Of a stretch of DNA of 64,000 nucleotides, positions 21,007-30,720 are shown piece after piece. The translations under genes and the position numbers were made by a program. The notes below the pieces were generated by a model, which ran no database searches, was not told where the DNA came from, and saw only the letters and a program-made list of their open reading frames with translations. This stretch comes from Ypsolopha sequella. Taxonomy: Eukaryota; Arthropoda; Insecta; Lepidoptera; Ypsolophidae. The stretch lies in contig OW203992.1 in NCBI GenBank assembly GCA_934047225.1, positions 2,593,501 to 2,657,500 of the forward strand. Reading direction: 5' to 3'. Each line of letters opens with the position of its first letter. Position 1 is the first letter of the stretch.

Positions 21007-21100
21007 ATGGAAATGGAGATTGACTCAGGTTGCGCTTTTACCCTAATAAGTATTCACTTATTAGGGTAAAAGCGCAACCTGAGTCAATCTCCATTTCCAT
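21007..21100. repeat. Perfect 44-bp inverted duplication at the gypsy protease active site
   Basis: The left arm 21007-21050 and right arm 21057-21100 are exact reverse complements around the 6-bp spacer tattca. The right arm encodes, on the minus strand, MEMEIDSGCAFTLI, the aspartic protease active-site motif. The inverted copy takes the place of the protease middle and closes the gag-pro frame a few codons later (stop at 21038). Confidence 0.95.
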
Positions 21101-21943
21101 CCAAATGTTGTTCAGCATAATCTTGACAAGAAATGCTGCCACTCTATCTTGGCTTATATTATGAATATTCTCTTCATAAAAACCATTACAATTGGAAATC
21201 TTTTTATATTGTTGTGATTTGTTCATACAGACTGACTCTATATGGCCGACTTTCCCACAAAAATTACATTTACTCCAACGAAACTTACAGTTCCCAAAAT
21301 GTTTTCTACCACAGCGAAAGCAATATTTTTCTGTCCTCTTACTGTCTATTTTACCTGTGATTTTGTTCACTTCCATAGGTTCTTCAAAATCTATCTTTGG
21401 TTCGCTCACTCTACTTGGGCCCGGTGTTATGATAATATTAGAATCTACCACCGCTGTTTCATGTGATAATGCAATTTCACAAGCTTCATCAAGTGTTAAT
21501 GAAGTTTTTTGTAATAATTCCCTTTGAACTTCTTTATTTAAAATGCCACACACCAGTCGATCTCTTAGTGTACGCTCCAAATCGGCAAAGTTACAGTTTA
21601 TACACAATTTCCGTAGTCTTGCTATATAATCTTTCATCATTTCTCCTTTCTCTTGATTACTAGTATGAAATTTGTATGATTCCACAATCTCATTAGGTGT
21701 CCGATGGAAATGTTTGTCCAATTTCACCTTGATAGTGGAAAAAGTAACCTCACTAATTTTTCCCGGAGCAATTAATGTTTTTATCAAATCATATAGCATA
21801 GATCCACAAACCGCCAGTAAATTTGCCTTTTTTATTGCATCATCCTTAACTCCACCAGCTTCCAGAGCAAAACAAAACCTTTCACAGTAATTTTGCCAGT
21901 CACCATGTGCCACATCAAACTCACCAAACTTTATAGCACTCAT
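21038..21943 (-). pseudogene. gypsy-type gag with protease start, truncated
   Basis: 301 residues on the minus strand, starting MSAIKFGEFDVAHGDWQNYC. A capsid-like helical region includes IVESYKFHTSNQEKGEMMKD and LRKLCINCNF. Two zinc knuckles (CFRCGRKHFGNC and CNFCGKVGHIESVC) lie at about residues 205-240. The protease begins near residue 265, and its active site DSG is at about 285. It terminates within the inverted duplication at 21007-21100. The gag part itself reads intact; the pro-pol extension is destroyed. Confidence 0.88.
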
Positions 21944-22009
21944 TTTGAATTTTTTGCAACACTATTTTTATGTACACACTATGTAAATGTTTTTATGCAC
22001 TTTTTCCAC

Positions 22010-22026
22010 GTTTTTTCTCGTCGCCA
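22010..22026 (-). other. Primer-binding site of the gypsy-type element
   Basis: The minus strand reads TGGCGACGAGAAAAAAC directly inside the 5' LTR. TGGCGAC starts like many gypsy-group tRNA primer sites. The matching tRNA is not assigned. Confidence 0.55.
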
Positions 22027-22027
22027 C

Positions 22028-22169
22028 TATTATATACTCACAAATATAGTCTCAGTCTTGATGAGTAGCACACGTTAGGTATTTGACACAAGCCAGACTG
22101 GTGATTTTCATCTACCTCCACATTATGCACTGACATGTATAAACTACCATTTATGTCCAGTACACTACA
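22028..22169 (-). repeat. gypsy-type element 5' LTR
   Basis: 142 bp, the partner of 9019-9160, followed by the target duplication CTGGT at 22170-22174. Confidence 0.88.
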
Positions 22170-22214
22170 CTGGTAAAAACTTTGAACTTATATGTACAAT
22201 GATAGAACACTCAC

Positions 22215-22375
22215 AGATCCTCATCAGGCAGCACGTGGGCCAGCGTCCTGATGCGCTTGGGCATTGTGACCAGCTGCACATCATTGTGCGGGTACGCCAA
22301 CGGATCGCGCTCACTCAGCAGCCGCTCCGACACCTCCTCCCAGTCTGGAGGCTCAATCATGTCGCACAGAGATAT
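22215..22375 (-). CDS. DOCK7: DOCK-C exon (DPLAYPHNDVQLV block)
   Basis: The acceptor TGTACCAG ends above 22375 and the donor is GGATCT|GTGAGT below 22215. The 161 nt are 53 codons plus two bases. It encodes ISLCDMIEPPDWEEVSERLL, then SERDPLAYPHNDVQLVTMPK and RIRTLAHVLPDEDL. This aligns with the Dock7 segment [20 protein letters not shown] followed by the FPPDDIEVV strand. The adjacent downstream intron contains the nested gypsy and BEL/Pao elements; the right LTR of the gypsy element ends only 45 bp from this exon's donor. Confidence 0.9.
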
Positions 22376-22618
22376 CTGGTACAAAAGAAAGATGGAGTGG
22401 TTAATTTAAAATTTTAGAGATAATAAAGGCATATAGTGTTTATTGATAATTGACAAACACATATAATTTTTTTAAAGTCCCGAGGAGTTGAGTTGATACC
22501 ATGTTTACAATAATAAAGGAGTCAACCATTAATCAGAAAACAAGATAAGAGACGTTAAATACTTTTCAATTATTCTAATAGGACACTATATTCTATAAAC
22601 GGGTAGATAGGTACATAC

Positions 22619-22691
22619 CGATGACGAGCAGCCAGAGAGACTCCCAACCTTAGACTGGCTAGCATAGACCTTCCGAGGATCGCCAGGATTC
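22619..22691 (-). CDS. DOCK7: DOCK-C exon, most 5' exon seen
   Basis: The acceptor TTTATAG precedes 22691 and the donor is TCATCG|GTATGT below 22619. The 73 nt are one base plus 24 codons, NPGDPRKVYASQSKVGSLSG then CSSS, in phase with the exon at 22215-22375 across a 243-bp intron. The length and position agree with the short region just before the VPLTEAVDP block in vertebrate Dock7. Sequence similarity is weak because this part of the family varies. The exon carrying the start codon lies further upstream and was not found in the remaining 41 kb. Confidence 0.78.
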
Positions 22692-23382
22692 CTATAAATA
22701 GTAAAAAATCAATCACACATCAGTATTTGTATCTGAACCAGACCCCATTGTTACGCATCCCTAACTAATTACTCATACAAGAGAATAAAGCTCATTTACC
22801 CGGAAGATTGTTGGTATTTACGTCCGAGCGTCATTGTGAGATACTAAACGCTAAGGTTTATGAAAAATACCATTGATATTTTATTATAAAACTCAGTAAT
22901 GCAAAATAAACGAAATTTGTTTATATCCCACCCCAACACACACACTTCATTTTTGACAGTAATATGAACTACTCTTCATAATCCATCGTTGGTATAATAT
23001 ATAGACTACGGTTTGTAACTAGCTGGCACAACGTTGAGCTGTTGTAAATATGGTAGAATGCACCGAAACGAAAAAAAAAGCAATGTAAGTTTTTAAAAGG
23101 CAAAGGCAAAAGACGAAGTGCAAACAGCCAAAAAGAAAACTAATATTGCTTTTTTTTCGTTATTAATTATTAATAAGTAGGTAATCTATTATTACTTATT
23201 AATAGTTACTATTATTCATTTAGATTTATATTTAATGAATTTTTCTTAAGAAATTTTTTAATGTCAGGCTATTCGTTATTTTAATTTTTTTTTTTATTAT
23301 TTTTTTATAAGAATCTTTGTAGCTTATTATCATATTATTATTATTTAGGTGAATTTTTCTCAAATTTATACTTTTATGTCCT

Positions 23383-24117
23383 ATGTCGCAGGCTGACTAC
23401 CAGCCACAATGTTCAGTAGCCCGCACCTGGACAAATACATCACTGGATGATCTTTTACCGTGTCCAGAGTGTTCCCAAGGACGCATATTTAAAGGAAAAA
23501 GAGGTTTAAAAATTCATATAGTGAAAAGCCATAAACCAGTAAACAATGTATCTCAACCACCAACCGTACCACCAAACCTGCCACCACTTCCTAACCCCAC
23601 CACTTTCAGCAATACAGACGAATTTTGTAAAAATCTTTCATACTTGAGAAAAATATATCCTTTCGTTAAAAGAATTCCACGAGGCGCACGCACAAGTGTA
23701 GCCCAAAAATTTAATGAAACTATAAAAAACAGTAGTAAAAGAAAACTCGACGCGTTCTTGGGAAGCTCTTTTCACCTTCCCCTACAATTTTCTACACGTC
23801 AAGAACTCCGATCGCAAAAGCAGCTACCTTACCCAAATTATTAAAAACAACTGTACACTCTGTGAAGAGAATGTACCGACTGACTCTCATACAAAATATC
23901 ATTCTAACAATACCTATAGAAAAGTTGAAATTAAAGTCAGTGATGGAGATCTCAAGGGAGCTGCGCAACTTCTCTTCTCCAGTGATGTAATAGCACCCGT
24001 TTCACAAGAGACTCTATTGGCACTTGAGGCTAACATCCGGCCCCTTCAGCGACGTTACAGCTCCCACCAGCTCCGCAACCCGGCGATGCCAGCATTCAGG
24101 CCACTAGCAAGGACGTT
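23383..24117 (+). pseudogene. LINE N-terminal region with C2H2 finger (frameshifted)
   Basis: The first 153-codon frame (23383-23844) has C27, C30, H45 and H50 (CPECSQGRIFKGKRGLKIHI), a single C2H2 finger likely used for DNA targeting, then a proline-rich linker. Around 23760 the coding sense moves to another frame. That frame continues with FPYNFLHVKNSDRKSSYLTQ and later GDLKGAAQLLFSSDVIAPVS, as expected just before the RT fingers in this LINE group. Broken; no function expected. Confidence 0.75.
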
Positions 24118-24327
24118 ATGCGTGCCGTGATGTCTTTCAGATGTGGTTCAGCCGGCGGCGTCGACGGCCTGAGCCCTCAACATTACAAAGATCTCCTTCG
24201 TGGGTCTGCCGGCGTCGCTGGTGAAGCACTTCTGAGCAGCATCACGGACCTAGCTAACCTGATGCTAGCCGGAAAAGTAAACAAGGACGTCAATACTTTA
24301 TGGAGCCAATCTTTGCGCCCTCATTAA
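24118..24327 (+). pseudogene. LINE reverse transcriptase, finger motif (fragment)
   Basis: SFRCGSAGGVDGLSPQHYKD is the conserved RT motif in which a GG(V/P)DG turn precedes the template-grip region. The frame ends at 24327 because of a small shift. The coding sense resumes with ALIKKDGGIRPIAVGATLRR. Confidence 0.8.
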
Positions 24328-24850
24328 GAAAGACGGTGGCATACGGCCCATAGCGGTGGGAGCCACACTACGCCGCATGGTGTCTAAAATCTGCTGCCGA
24401 TATATCCTCCCTAAATTAACCGATCACTTTCAACCTATACAGCTTGGTTTCGGCTCTAAAGGAGGATGTGAGGCAGCGGTTCACGCCATGCGGACCTACC
24501 TGGAAGAAAATAAAGGAGAGGTCGTCCTGAAGGTGGACGTTCAAAATGCTTTTGACTCCGTCGACAGAGGCGCCCTGCTGACTGAAGTGAAAGAAATTAC
24601 TCCAGAATTTTTCAGTTATCTTTGGCAATGTTATAATTACCCTTCCAAATTATTTTATCAAGATTACCTTCTTCATTCGGCTGTTGGTTGCCAGCAGGCG
24701 ACCCGCTCGGGCCAGCCATGTTCAGCCTCGCCATTCACAAAATAATCAGTTCTTTAGAATCAAAATTAAACATCTGGTATTTGGACGACGGTTCACTTGG
24801 AGGTGAGGTAGATACTGTTCTCAATGACCTGGAAAGTCTTATACAAAAAT
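24328..24850 (+). pseudogene. LINE reverse transcriptase, palm motifs (fragment)
   Basis: Contains GGIRPIAVGATLRRMVSKIC, QLGFGSKGGCEAAVHAMR, and VVLKVDVQNAFDSVDRGALL with the first catalytic aspartates. After a frame change near 24700 it has GDPLGPAMFSLAIHK and NIWYLDDGSLGG. The catalytic box is YLDD rather than the usual YADD. A stop falls at about 24850. Confidence 0.85.
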
Positions 24851-25092
24851 AAAAAAAATTGGCCTTCATCTAAATTTCAGTAAGTGTGAACTATTTTTTT
24901 CAGATAAAATAAATGAGTCAAACAAACACATAACACAAAATAAATTTAATTCATTGGCACCAAATATTAAATCAATCCCTTCACCTCCGAGTAGGAGCCC
25001 CAGTTTTAGAAGACGCAATACCCACTTTTCTGTCAGAAAAATCCGAAAAAAATTCCGAAACACTTCCACATCTTTTAAAAATAAATAGCCAC

Positions 25093-25518
25093 ATGGCTTT
25101 CCAAATCCTTCGTTTCTGTCTTTTCGTACCAAAATTCATGTATTTTTTAAGATGCAGCCCAATTTTTAAATTCCAGTCGCTCCTTTCTAATATTGACAAA
25201 AGTATCTGGGAAACTCTAGTAAAAATTCTAAATTTACCAATTTCGGACCGTGCATGGGATCATGCATCTCTACCCATACGATTTGGAGGTCTTGGCATTC
25301 GAAAAGTGGCGAGCGTTGCCCTGCCGGCGTTCTTGTCTTCTATTCACGGCATAGAGACCTTGTATAATAAAATTCTGCACCCCTCATCCGGTGTTCTTGA
25401 GGTCTCGTGCCGTGGGGAAGCCAAGCAGACGTGGGCATTGGCTTGCCCGGGTGAGGATCTCCCTGAGAACCCTTGTGTTCAGAGGCAATGGGACGAGCCG
25501 CGTTGTAAAATTCAATAA
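25093..25518 (+). pseudogene. LINE thumb/connection region (fragment)
   Basis: Reads SNIDKSIWETLVKILNLPIS and then ASLPIRFGGLGIRKVASVAL. The 'RFGGLGIR' motif is characteristic of the C-terminal part of RT proteins in this LINE group. The frame breaks at 25518. Confidence 0.8.
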
Positions 25519-25629
25519 AAACATCTTTTAGAGACCAGCAATCGTGCTGAGGATCAGGCTCGTCTCCCTGCCTCTTTTGAACACGAGTCGGGTTTCTGGC
25601 TGCGGGCTCTACCTTCCAGCAGTATAGGA

Positions 25630-26193
25630 ATGCTGCTAGATGATGTTTCATTCCGCGTTGCTGTTGGTCTGCGACTTGGACTACAGCTTAACGAGGCACA
25701 TCATTGCTCTTGCAGTGCTGACGTTGGCCGTTTGGGGCTCCACGGGCTCTTCTGCCGACGAAGCGCTGGCCGCCATTCCCGGCATGCGGCTCTCAACGAT
25801 GTTATCCGTCGGGCCCTTACGTCAGCGAACGTGCCATCGACCTTAGAACCACCAGGATTGGCACGCGATGACGGAAAGCGGCCCGACGGAATGACATTAG
25901 TACCTTGGAAGCGTTGGAGGCCGCTGGTGTGGGACGCAACATGTGTCGATACACTAGCGCCCTCCCATGTCAAACAAAGCAGCAGAGCCGCTGGCTCGGT
26001 GGCGGCTGCCGCTGAAGACCTCAAGCGGCGCAGGTATGCTTTTCTCGGAAACCATTACCTATTTGCGCCGTTTGGGGTCGAAACGTTGGGTTCGTGGGGT
26101 CCCGAGGCGCGTAGTCTTTTTAAAGAAATTTGTGCGCGCCTGGTCAACGTCACGGGTGACCCTCGGGCTGGCACATTCCTCGGGAGCGATTAA
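25630..26193 (+). pseudogene. LINE CCHC motif and restriction-like endonuclease (fragment)
   Basis: 187 residues. C26, C28, H38 and C42 (HHCSCSADVGRLGLHGLFC) form the zinc knuckle that precedes the endonuclease. K83-R84-P85-D86 (DDGKRPDGMTL) and W101-D102 (PLVWDATCVD) are the catalytic PD...D pattern of R2-type nucleases, which nick the target DNA before reverse transcription. It ends with a natural-looking stop at 26193. Confidence 0.82.
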
Positions 26194-26532
26194 GCTTAGC
26201 GATCCAGCGTGGGAATGTCGCCAGCATACTGGGCACTTTGCCGCAGAGCAGCGATTTGGACGAAGTTTTTTATTTATAATATAGTTAATTTTTTAGGGTG
26301 TTTTAATTTATTTTTAAGGATATTTTTAGTTTAGTTTAGATGTATTTATTTTAGTCCTTTTAATTTTAATGTTATTTAAGTTAATTGTGATATAAGTATT
26401 TTTGGTTGTAATAAATGTATTATGGAATATTAATAAAGGGTGTAAATAGATTATTTACATTTATTATTAATAATAATCTACTAAATAGAATTAGAACCTA
26501 TTTAGAGGCGTACCTAGTACCTACCCCTACTT

Positions 26533-27415
26533 TTGTGATCTACTCCCATACGTACTACAATAATAGAAAATAGAAAATCGTTTATTAAGGTAACTTAAGG
26601 GGCTGCACTATGCTAAAATTCAGTCCTGCTCTAACGCGCTTGTTTTTTAACTCTCTAACCTGCTCTAATCAGATGTCGCGCACACAAAAGTTCAGTTATT
26701 TTGAAATCGTGGCTACATTATGACATTAACATTAATTTCTTTATGTAATAAGTAATAAGGTTTTTTCTCGTTAGTATCTGCGTGTGTTGGTTTCGTTTCT
26801 ATCGGTTTTGAAACACGGAAACTGTATCGCTTTTTTAGTGAAATTCATGTTTTTTTAAAAGTAATATAATTAATGGAAGATTGAAATTATGTTTATTTAT
26901 AAAGTGTAATTAATAATTGCCTTGAGTCACAAAACACGCCATATTTTTTTCAAGTTTTTACTACCTACATTGACGGAACTGAATCTAATACAAAACTATT
27001 GTTTAGCATTGTGGAGCCCCTTAATCATATACATATAATTATACAGTTTTTGGGGTCCCCTTTTAAGTAAAGGTATACCTGTGATGAGGCCCCGACAATA
27101 ATAAATAAACAATAAGGTAATTACTACATTAGAAGCGGTTTTATAAGTACCTACCTATCTACATTATTTGTTTGTTCCATGTTATAATTATAATTAGTAC
27201 ATTATAACACCGCAATTCTGCATTGTGATTGGCCTTTATTATAACACCGCTAGATAATCAATCACAAGGGATAACAGCCTCGCCCTCTTTACTCTCTCGC
27301 TTTTGATTGGTCTCAGGTCTACACACATCTATGGGCTCAGGGCATCATGACGAGTAGCAGTACAATATCACGACGAGTGTTCTTTTTCTCATTTTTCGTG
27401 AAATTGTTTTTGATG
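26533..27415. repeat. Interspersed repeat copy A, interrupted
   Basis: 'tctactcccata...actacaataat' (26540-26563) and 'aagcggttttataagtacct' through 'acgagtgttctt' (from about 27112) match an uninterrupted copy at 33481-33750. The insert between them, about 26564-27111, includes the TTAA-flanked MITE. Confidence 0.65.
26599..27020. mobile_element. 422-bp MITE flanked by TTAA
   Basis: Ends GGGGCTGCACTATGCTAAA and, on the complement, GGGGCTCCACAATGCTAAA (two mismatches). TTAA at 26595-26598 and 27021-27024 is consistent with a piggyBac-like target preference. No ORF of note. Confidence 0.7.
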
Positions 27416-27525
27416 GTAGTAGATTGGCATATGCTATGTGCTGGCCGAGCGGTCATGTTCCGGTTGACTGGTGCAAGGCTGTCATCGGTACATTATACTT
27501 ATCTATGGCTGTCATTGTCCTGCTA

Positions 27526-28571
27526 TACAGAGTGGAAAAAATGAAAGGGCCCTGGAGGGGAACTACCTTAAATCCTTTAGTTAGCTCATTTTACTGAAAC
27601 GAAACATTCCTTTATTTTTTAAAAGAAACAAGACTGCATTCAAAGATCTTCTAAAATTTGCTTGTCTCACCCCGGAACTGAACCAACTAAAAATTAAAAA
27701 AATAAACCCTCGCTATTTTATTATACAAATCGGTAGGATTATTGTTCAGGATAAAATTTGTCTAATAAACGTTTAGTCTTAAACTCATCTGTTGTGCGAG
27801 ATACCCATGAAATTGAATATTTATTACAAGTTCTTTATTAACAATACCTAGTACTATTCACTTATCAAGTAATAATGATACGCCATTATTACACAATGAC
27901 AGCACGGAATGAAAGCAAAACAAAACAAAATTTGAAATTCGAACAAATACTTTTATCGATTTTAAAAATGTTGAAAGTACATAATCGTTTGAACTTCAAA
28001 TTTGTTGCTCCGCGTTGCAACAAAAATACGTTCCTTTTTTAAACTTTTCGTCAGTATGCCTAGTGCAAGAAGGAATTGTTCTGTGCATAGCTTTATTATT
28101 ACCATTTAACGATTTTCTTATTGAAGTCTTCAACAAGGTACTTAAGATAAATAACATTAGTAAGCTTGTACTTCATACGATGTCTTTGGTTGTAAGAGAG
28201 ATAAGAAAATTATAACGTGTCATTTACTTGTTACAAGTGAACAGTACTAGGTATTGTTAACAAAGAACTTGTAATAAATATTTAATTTCATGGGTATCTC
28301 GTACAACAGATGAGTGTAAGACCAAATGTTTATTAGACAAATTTTATTCTGAACAATAATCCTACCGATTCGTATAATAAAATAGCGAGGGTTTATTTTT
28401 TTAATTTTTAGTTGGTTCGATTCCTGGGTGAGACAAGCAAATTTCAGAATATCTTTGAATGCAGTTTTGTTTTTTTTTTAAATAAAGGAATGTTTCCTTT
28501 CAGTAAAATGAGCCAACTAAAGGATTTAAGGTAGTTCCCCTGCAGGGCCCTTAAATTTTTTCCACCCTGTT
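27526..28571. mobile_element. Long-terminal-inverted-repeat element A, inside a LINE
   Basis: The ends TACAGAGTGGAAAAA and TTTTTTCCACCCTGTT lie in arms of about 350 bp that pair with each other. A TA target duplication fits, because removing the element makes the LINE reading frame continuous across the site. The interior holds no transposase-like ORF, so it is non-autonomous. Related to element B at 40620-41337. Confidence 0.8.
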
Positions 28572-28674
28572 TATATAAAGGAAAAGGTTCATAGCAGGAA
28601 TACAAAAGCTACCGTGGTATAAGTCTTCATAGTATCGTTGGCAAGTTGTATGCAAAGGTTCAAAGATTCTAATT

Positions 28675-28923
28675 ATGAGCGTGAAGGATGAAACAGAAGA
28701 AAAAATTTGGGATGTACAAGCGGGATTAAGAAGTGGTATGGGTTCTGAAAAATGCCTGGGAAAATATCAGAAGGTGTTTTGTGCGTTTGTGGGTTTAGAA
28801 AAGACTTACGACATAGTAGTCAGGGATGACTTGTGGACAACACTGTTCGTATCCGGAGTGAGTAGCCTCCTGGTGCGAGCCCTGAAACCTCTACGAGAAT
28901 TCCAGTGCTTGCATCAGGGTTAA
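28675..28923 (+). pseudogene. LINE RT fragment
   Basis: 82-codon frame with GLRSGMGSEKCLGKYQKVF and the D-containing palm start in degraded form (GLEKTYDIVV, where the family usually has DLEKAYD). Part of the LINE at 27415-29880. Not functional. Confidence 0.75.
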
Positions 28924-29298
28924 CGGGGCATACACTGATTGGTGATCCATCTATAGAGGAGTTAGACAAGGATGTGTAGCGTCACCGTGGCTATTCTATC
29001 TATTTATGGACAGCTGTTTAAATGATTTAAAATAGTGTGGATGTGTACTGAAGTTAGGAAAGTTATTTATCAAATGCCTCTTATACGCCGATAACCCAGT
29101 TCTCTTCGCTCCATCGACGGATGAGCTGCAAGAGATGGTAACAATTATGGATGATGCCTTTAAAAAGAAAGGAATGAAAAGTAACGCAGCAAAAACGATG
29201 GTTATGGTGCTAGATTGGAGACGTCGAAGTAGAACAGGTTAACGAGTGGGTGTCTATTTACGCACGATGGAAAATGTGACGATGACATTGAAAGAATA

Positions 29299-29679
29299 GT
29301 GAATGCGGGAAATAAAGTGAACGGACCCCTACACTGCTTTATGGGCAGCCAAAATGTGACTGCAAAGGCACGATTGGCTGTTCATAATGGCGTGTTGGCT
29401 CCTACACTTTTGTGTGGTAGTGAATGTAGGGTATGGCAGGATAAACATCAAAGTAGAGTGAATGCAGTGGAAATACGTTCCTTACGTAGTATGTGTAGTT
29501 TAACATTGTATGACAGAGTGAAAAATATCGACATATGGGGTTGTTGCGGCCTGAAAAAAGATGTCGTGACTGGAATAAAAAAAGGAGTGCTTCGGTGGTT
29601 TAAACATGCAGAGAGGATGAATGAAAGTAGAGTGACGAAAGAAATTTATGTACAGCTCGACCAGGCCGCCCTAGAATGA
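29299..29679 (+). pseudogene. LINE C-terminal region
   Basis: 126-codon frame, NAGNKVNGPLHCFMGSQNVT through HNGVLAPTLLCGSECRVWQ and RWFKHAERMNESRVTKEIYV. This is the conserved C-terminal block of the same LINE. The stop is followed by the repeat-family 3' tail. Confidence 0.8.
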
Positions 29680-29880
29680 CGTATGCTAACCAAATTGGCG
29701 ATATACTGAGGAAGGGCAATGTCAAAACTACCCGGAATAGAAGAGCTTGTATGACTAGATTGAAGGATGTGGAAGAGGCGAAAGAGGTGTGTTAGGATCG
29801 TAGCAGATGGAAATCTGTAGTCTCTGCCTACCCCTCTGGTAGACATGCGTGAGCATATGTATGTACTTATATGCCTTTGA

Positions 29881-30720
29881 AAATATTGTGTGCAACTGGA
29901 CATAATTGTGTTGGGTTGGGACGATCGTGCAAGTCTACTACGAAACTGACATCGATCGTTTCGTGAACAAGTTTTCGTGTCACAATGTCTCACATTATGT
30001 CACAGTTGCGCAAAATACTACTTTGTTGTAAAAGAGAAGGGGCGGTCTTGTACATCATACCAAATGGGGCGTCGGACTTCAAGACCTTAGTAATTGGGAA
30101 GATTTGCTTGAGTTACACAGGAGTTACATAATAATTTTTCACACCACCTGCTCGACAAAATGTCCAATTACATATCATGCAACCACAACTTAAAGTAACG
30201 CATTATATCTCAAGGGATATAAAGTTATATGAAAATCCCTAGGGATTAAGAGATTTAAATTTGGAACGGCAAATTCGTGTGGAAACTCGTTGAAAACAAA
30301 TGCCCATATGGGATTGTAAAGAGGTTTGTTCGAAAATCGAACTGGCCACCATAAGCAGAATTCAACAAAAAGAAAAAAAGCGTTTACAAAGAATGTGAAA
30401 CAAAAGACAAAGACGGTGTTTGGTGCTGTGATTGTTATTAGTGAATTTTATTGAATTATTAATGTTGATAAAAAATGGCGAGCTTTTTATTGTCTCGCAG
30501 AAGGTGTGAAAAGTAGAGTATGCTCCTCTGGAATAAAGCCTGTCTTTGTCTTGGGCAACTTGAACCCCTCGCTTTACTCATGACTCTATATAACTCCCTC
30601 GCTACGCTCAGGGTTCAATATGCCGCTCGTGAGCGTGACGTAAGACACTGCTTTATTCCCTTAGTGCATAATCTACTATTATACTATAGGTACATAGGTA
30701 GGTACATAGGTACATCCTAT
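29881..30720. other. AT-rich stretch without recognised features
   Basis: No exon, RNA gene or clear transposon ends seen. There is a 'cacgaaaacttgttcac'-like phrase at 29960 and a related one at 34170, which suggests a diffuse repeat. Confidence 0.3.

Larger units (their letters stand above)
9019..22169 (-). mobile_element. Degenerate Ty3/gypsy-type LTR retrotransposon, interrupted by a BEL/Pao element
   Basis: Two 142-bp LTRs (9019-9160 and 22028-22169) are flanked by CTGGT on both sides (9014-9018 and 22170-22174). On the minus strand it has gag with two zinc knuckles, a damaged protease, RT, RNase H, integrase and a C-terminal extension. After subtracting the nested BEL/Pao element (9675-18400 plus its 5-bp duplication) it is about 4.4 kb. 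It is broken in three ways: an inverted duplication at the protease active site, a frame change in RNase H, and the BEL insertion near the end of pol. It lies in a DOCK-C intron in the same orientation as the host gene. Assignment to Ty3/gypsy follows from the RT-RNase H-integrase order; the clade is not resolved. Confidence 0.92.
1..22691 (-). other. DOCK7: Host gene: DOCK-C (Dock6/7/8-type) Rho-family GEF, N-terminal eight exons
   Basis: Eight minus-strand exons join in phase into one protein that runs colinear with the N-terminal third of animal Dock7/Dock6/Dock8 (the fly relative is Zir). DOCK-C proteins are cytoplasmic guanine-nucleotide exchange factors for Rac/Cdc42 that act at membranes in cell polarity and migration. 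The catalytic DHR2 domain is far C-terminal and lies outside the window. In transcript order the exons are 22619-22691, 22215-22375, 7631-7841, 6803-6994, 5694-5842, 4116-4395, 2789-2978 and 1-174 (cut). The initiating exon is not seen. Introns range from 239 bp to 14.4 kb, and the largest is swollen by nested retrotransposons. Family identity is confident; which vertebrate paralogue it matches best is not resolvable by eye. Confidence 0.93.
23041..26450 (+). mobile_element. Broken non-LTR retrotransposon with restriction-like endonuclease
   Basis: On the plus strand, in order, there is an N-terminal C2H2 zinc finger, RT, a CCHC motif and a C-terminal PD-(D/E)XK-type endonuclease. That is the architecture of the early-branching LINEs (R2/NeSL/R4/HERO group). 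At least four frame breaks separate the parts. The 5' boundary is uncertain, probably 23.0-23.4 kb. The 3' UTR is AT-rich and ends near the 'taataaagggtgtaaatag' phrase at about 26450. No clear target duplication. Confidence 0.8.
27415..29880 (+). mobile_element. LINE fragment, split by a long-inverted-repeat element
   Basis: The coding sense starts near 27415 (VVDWHMLC, then HVPVDWCKAV), stops at 27525 where another transposon is inserted, and resumes at 28572 (YKGKGS, SYRGISLHSIVGKLYAKV). The RT palm follows (FCAFVGLEKTYDIVVRDDLW; GVRQGCVASPWLFYLFMDS; LLYADNPVLFAPS) and the C-terminal block (LLCGSECRVWQDKHQSRVN; LRSMCSLTLYDRVKNIDIWG). Several stops and shifts are present. The catalytic box is YADN instead of YADD. 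The 3' tail (29690-29880) recurs at 3960-4113 and 33100-33235. I recognise the family as abundant in Lepidoptera; the clade is not assigned. Confidence 0.82.

Noticed and set aside
23041..26450. Active R2-type element
   Set aside because: At least four frame breaks, and it is not in an rDNA context.
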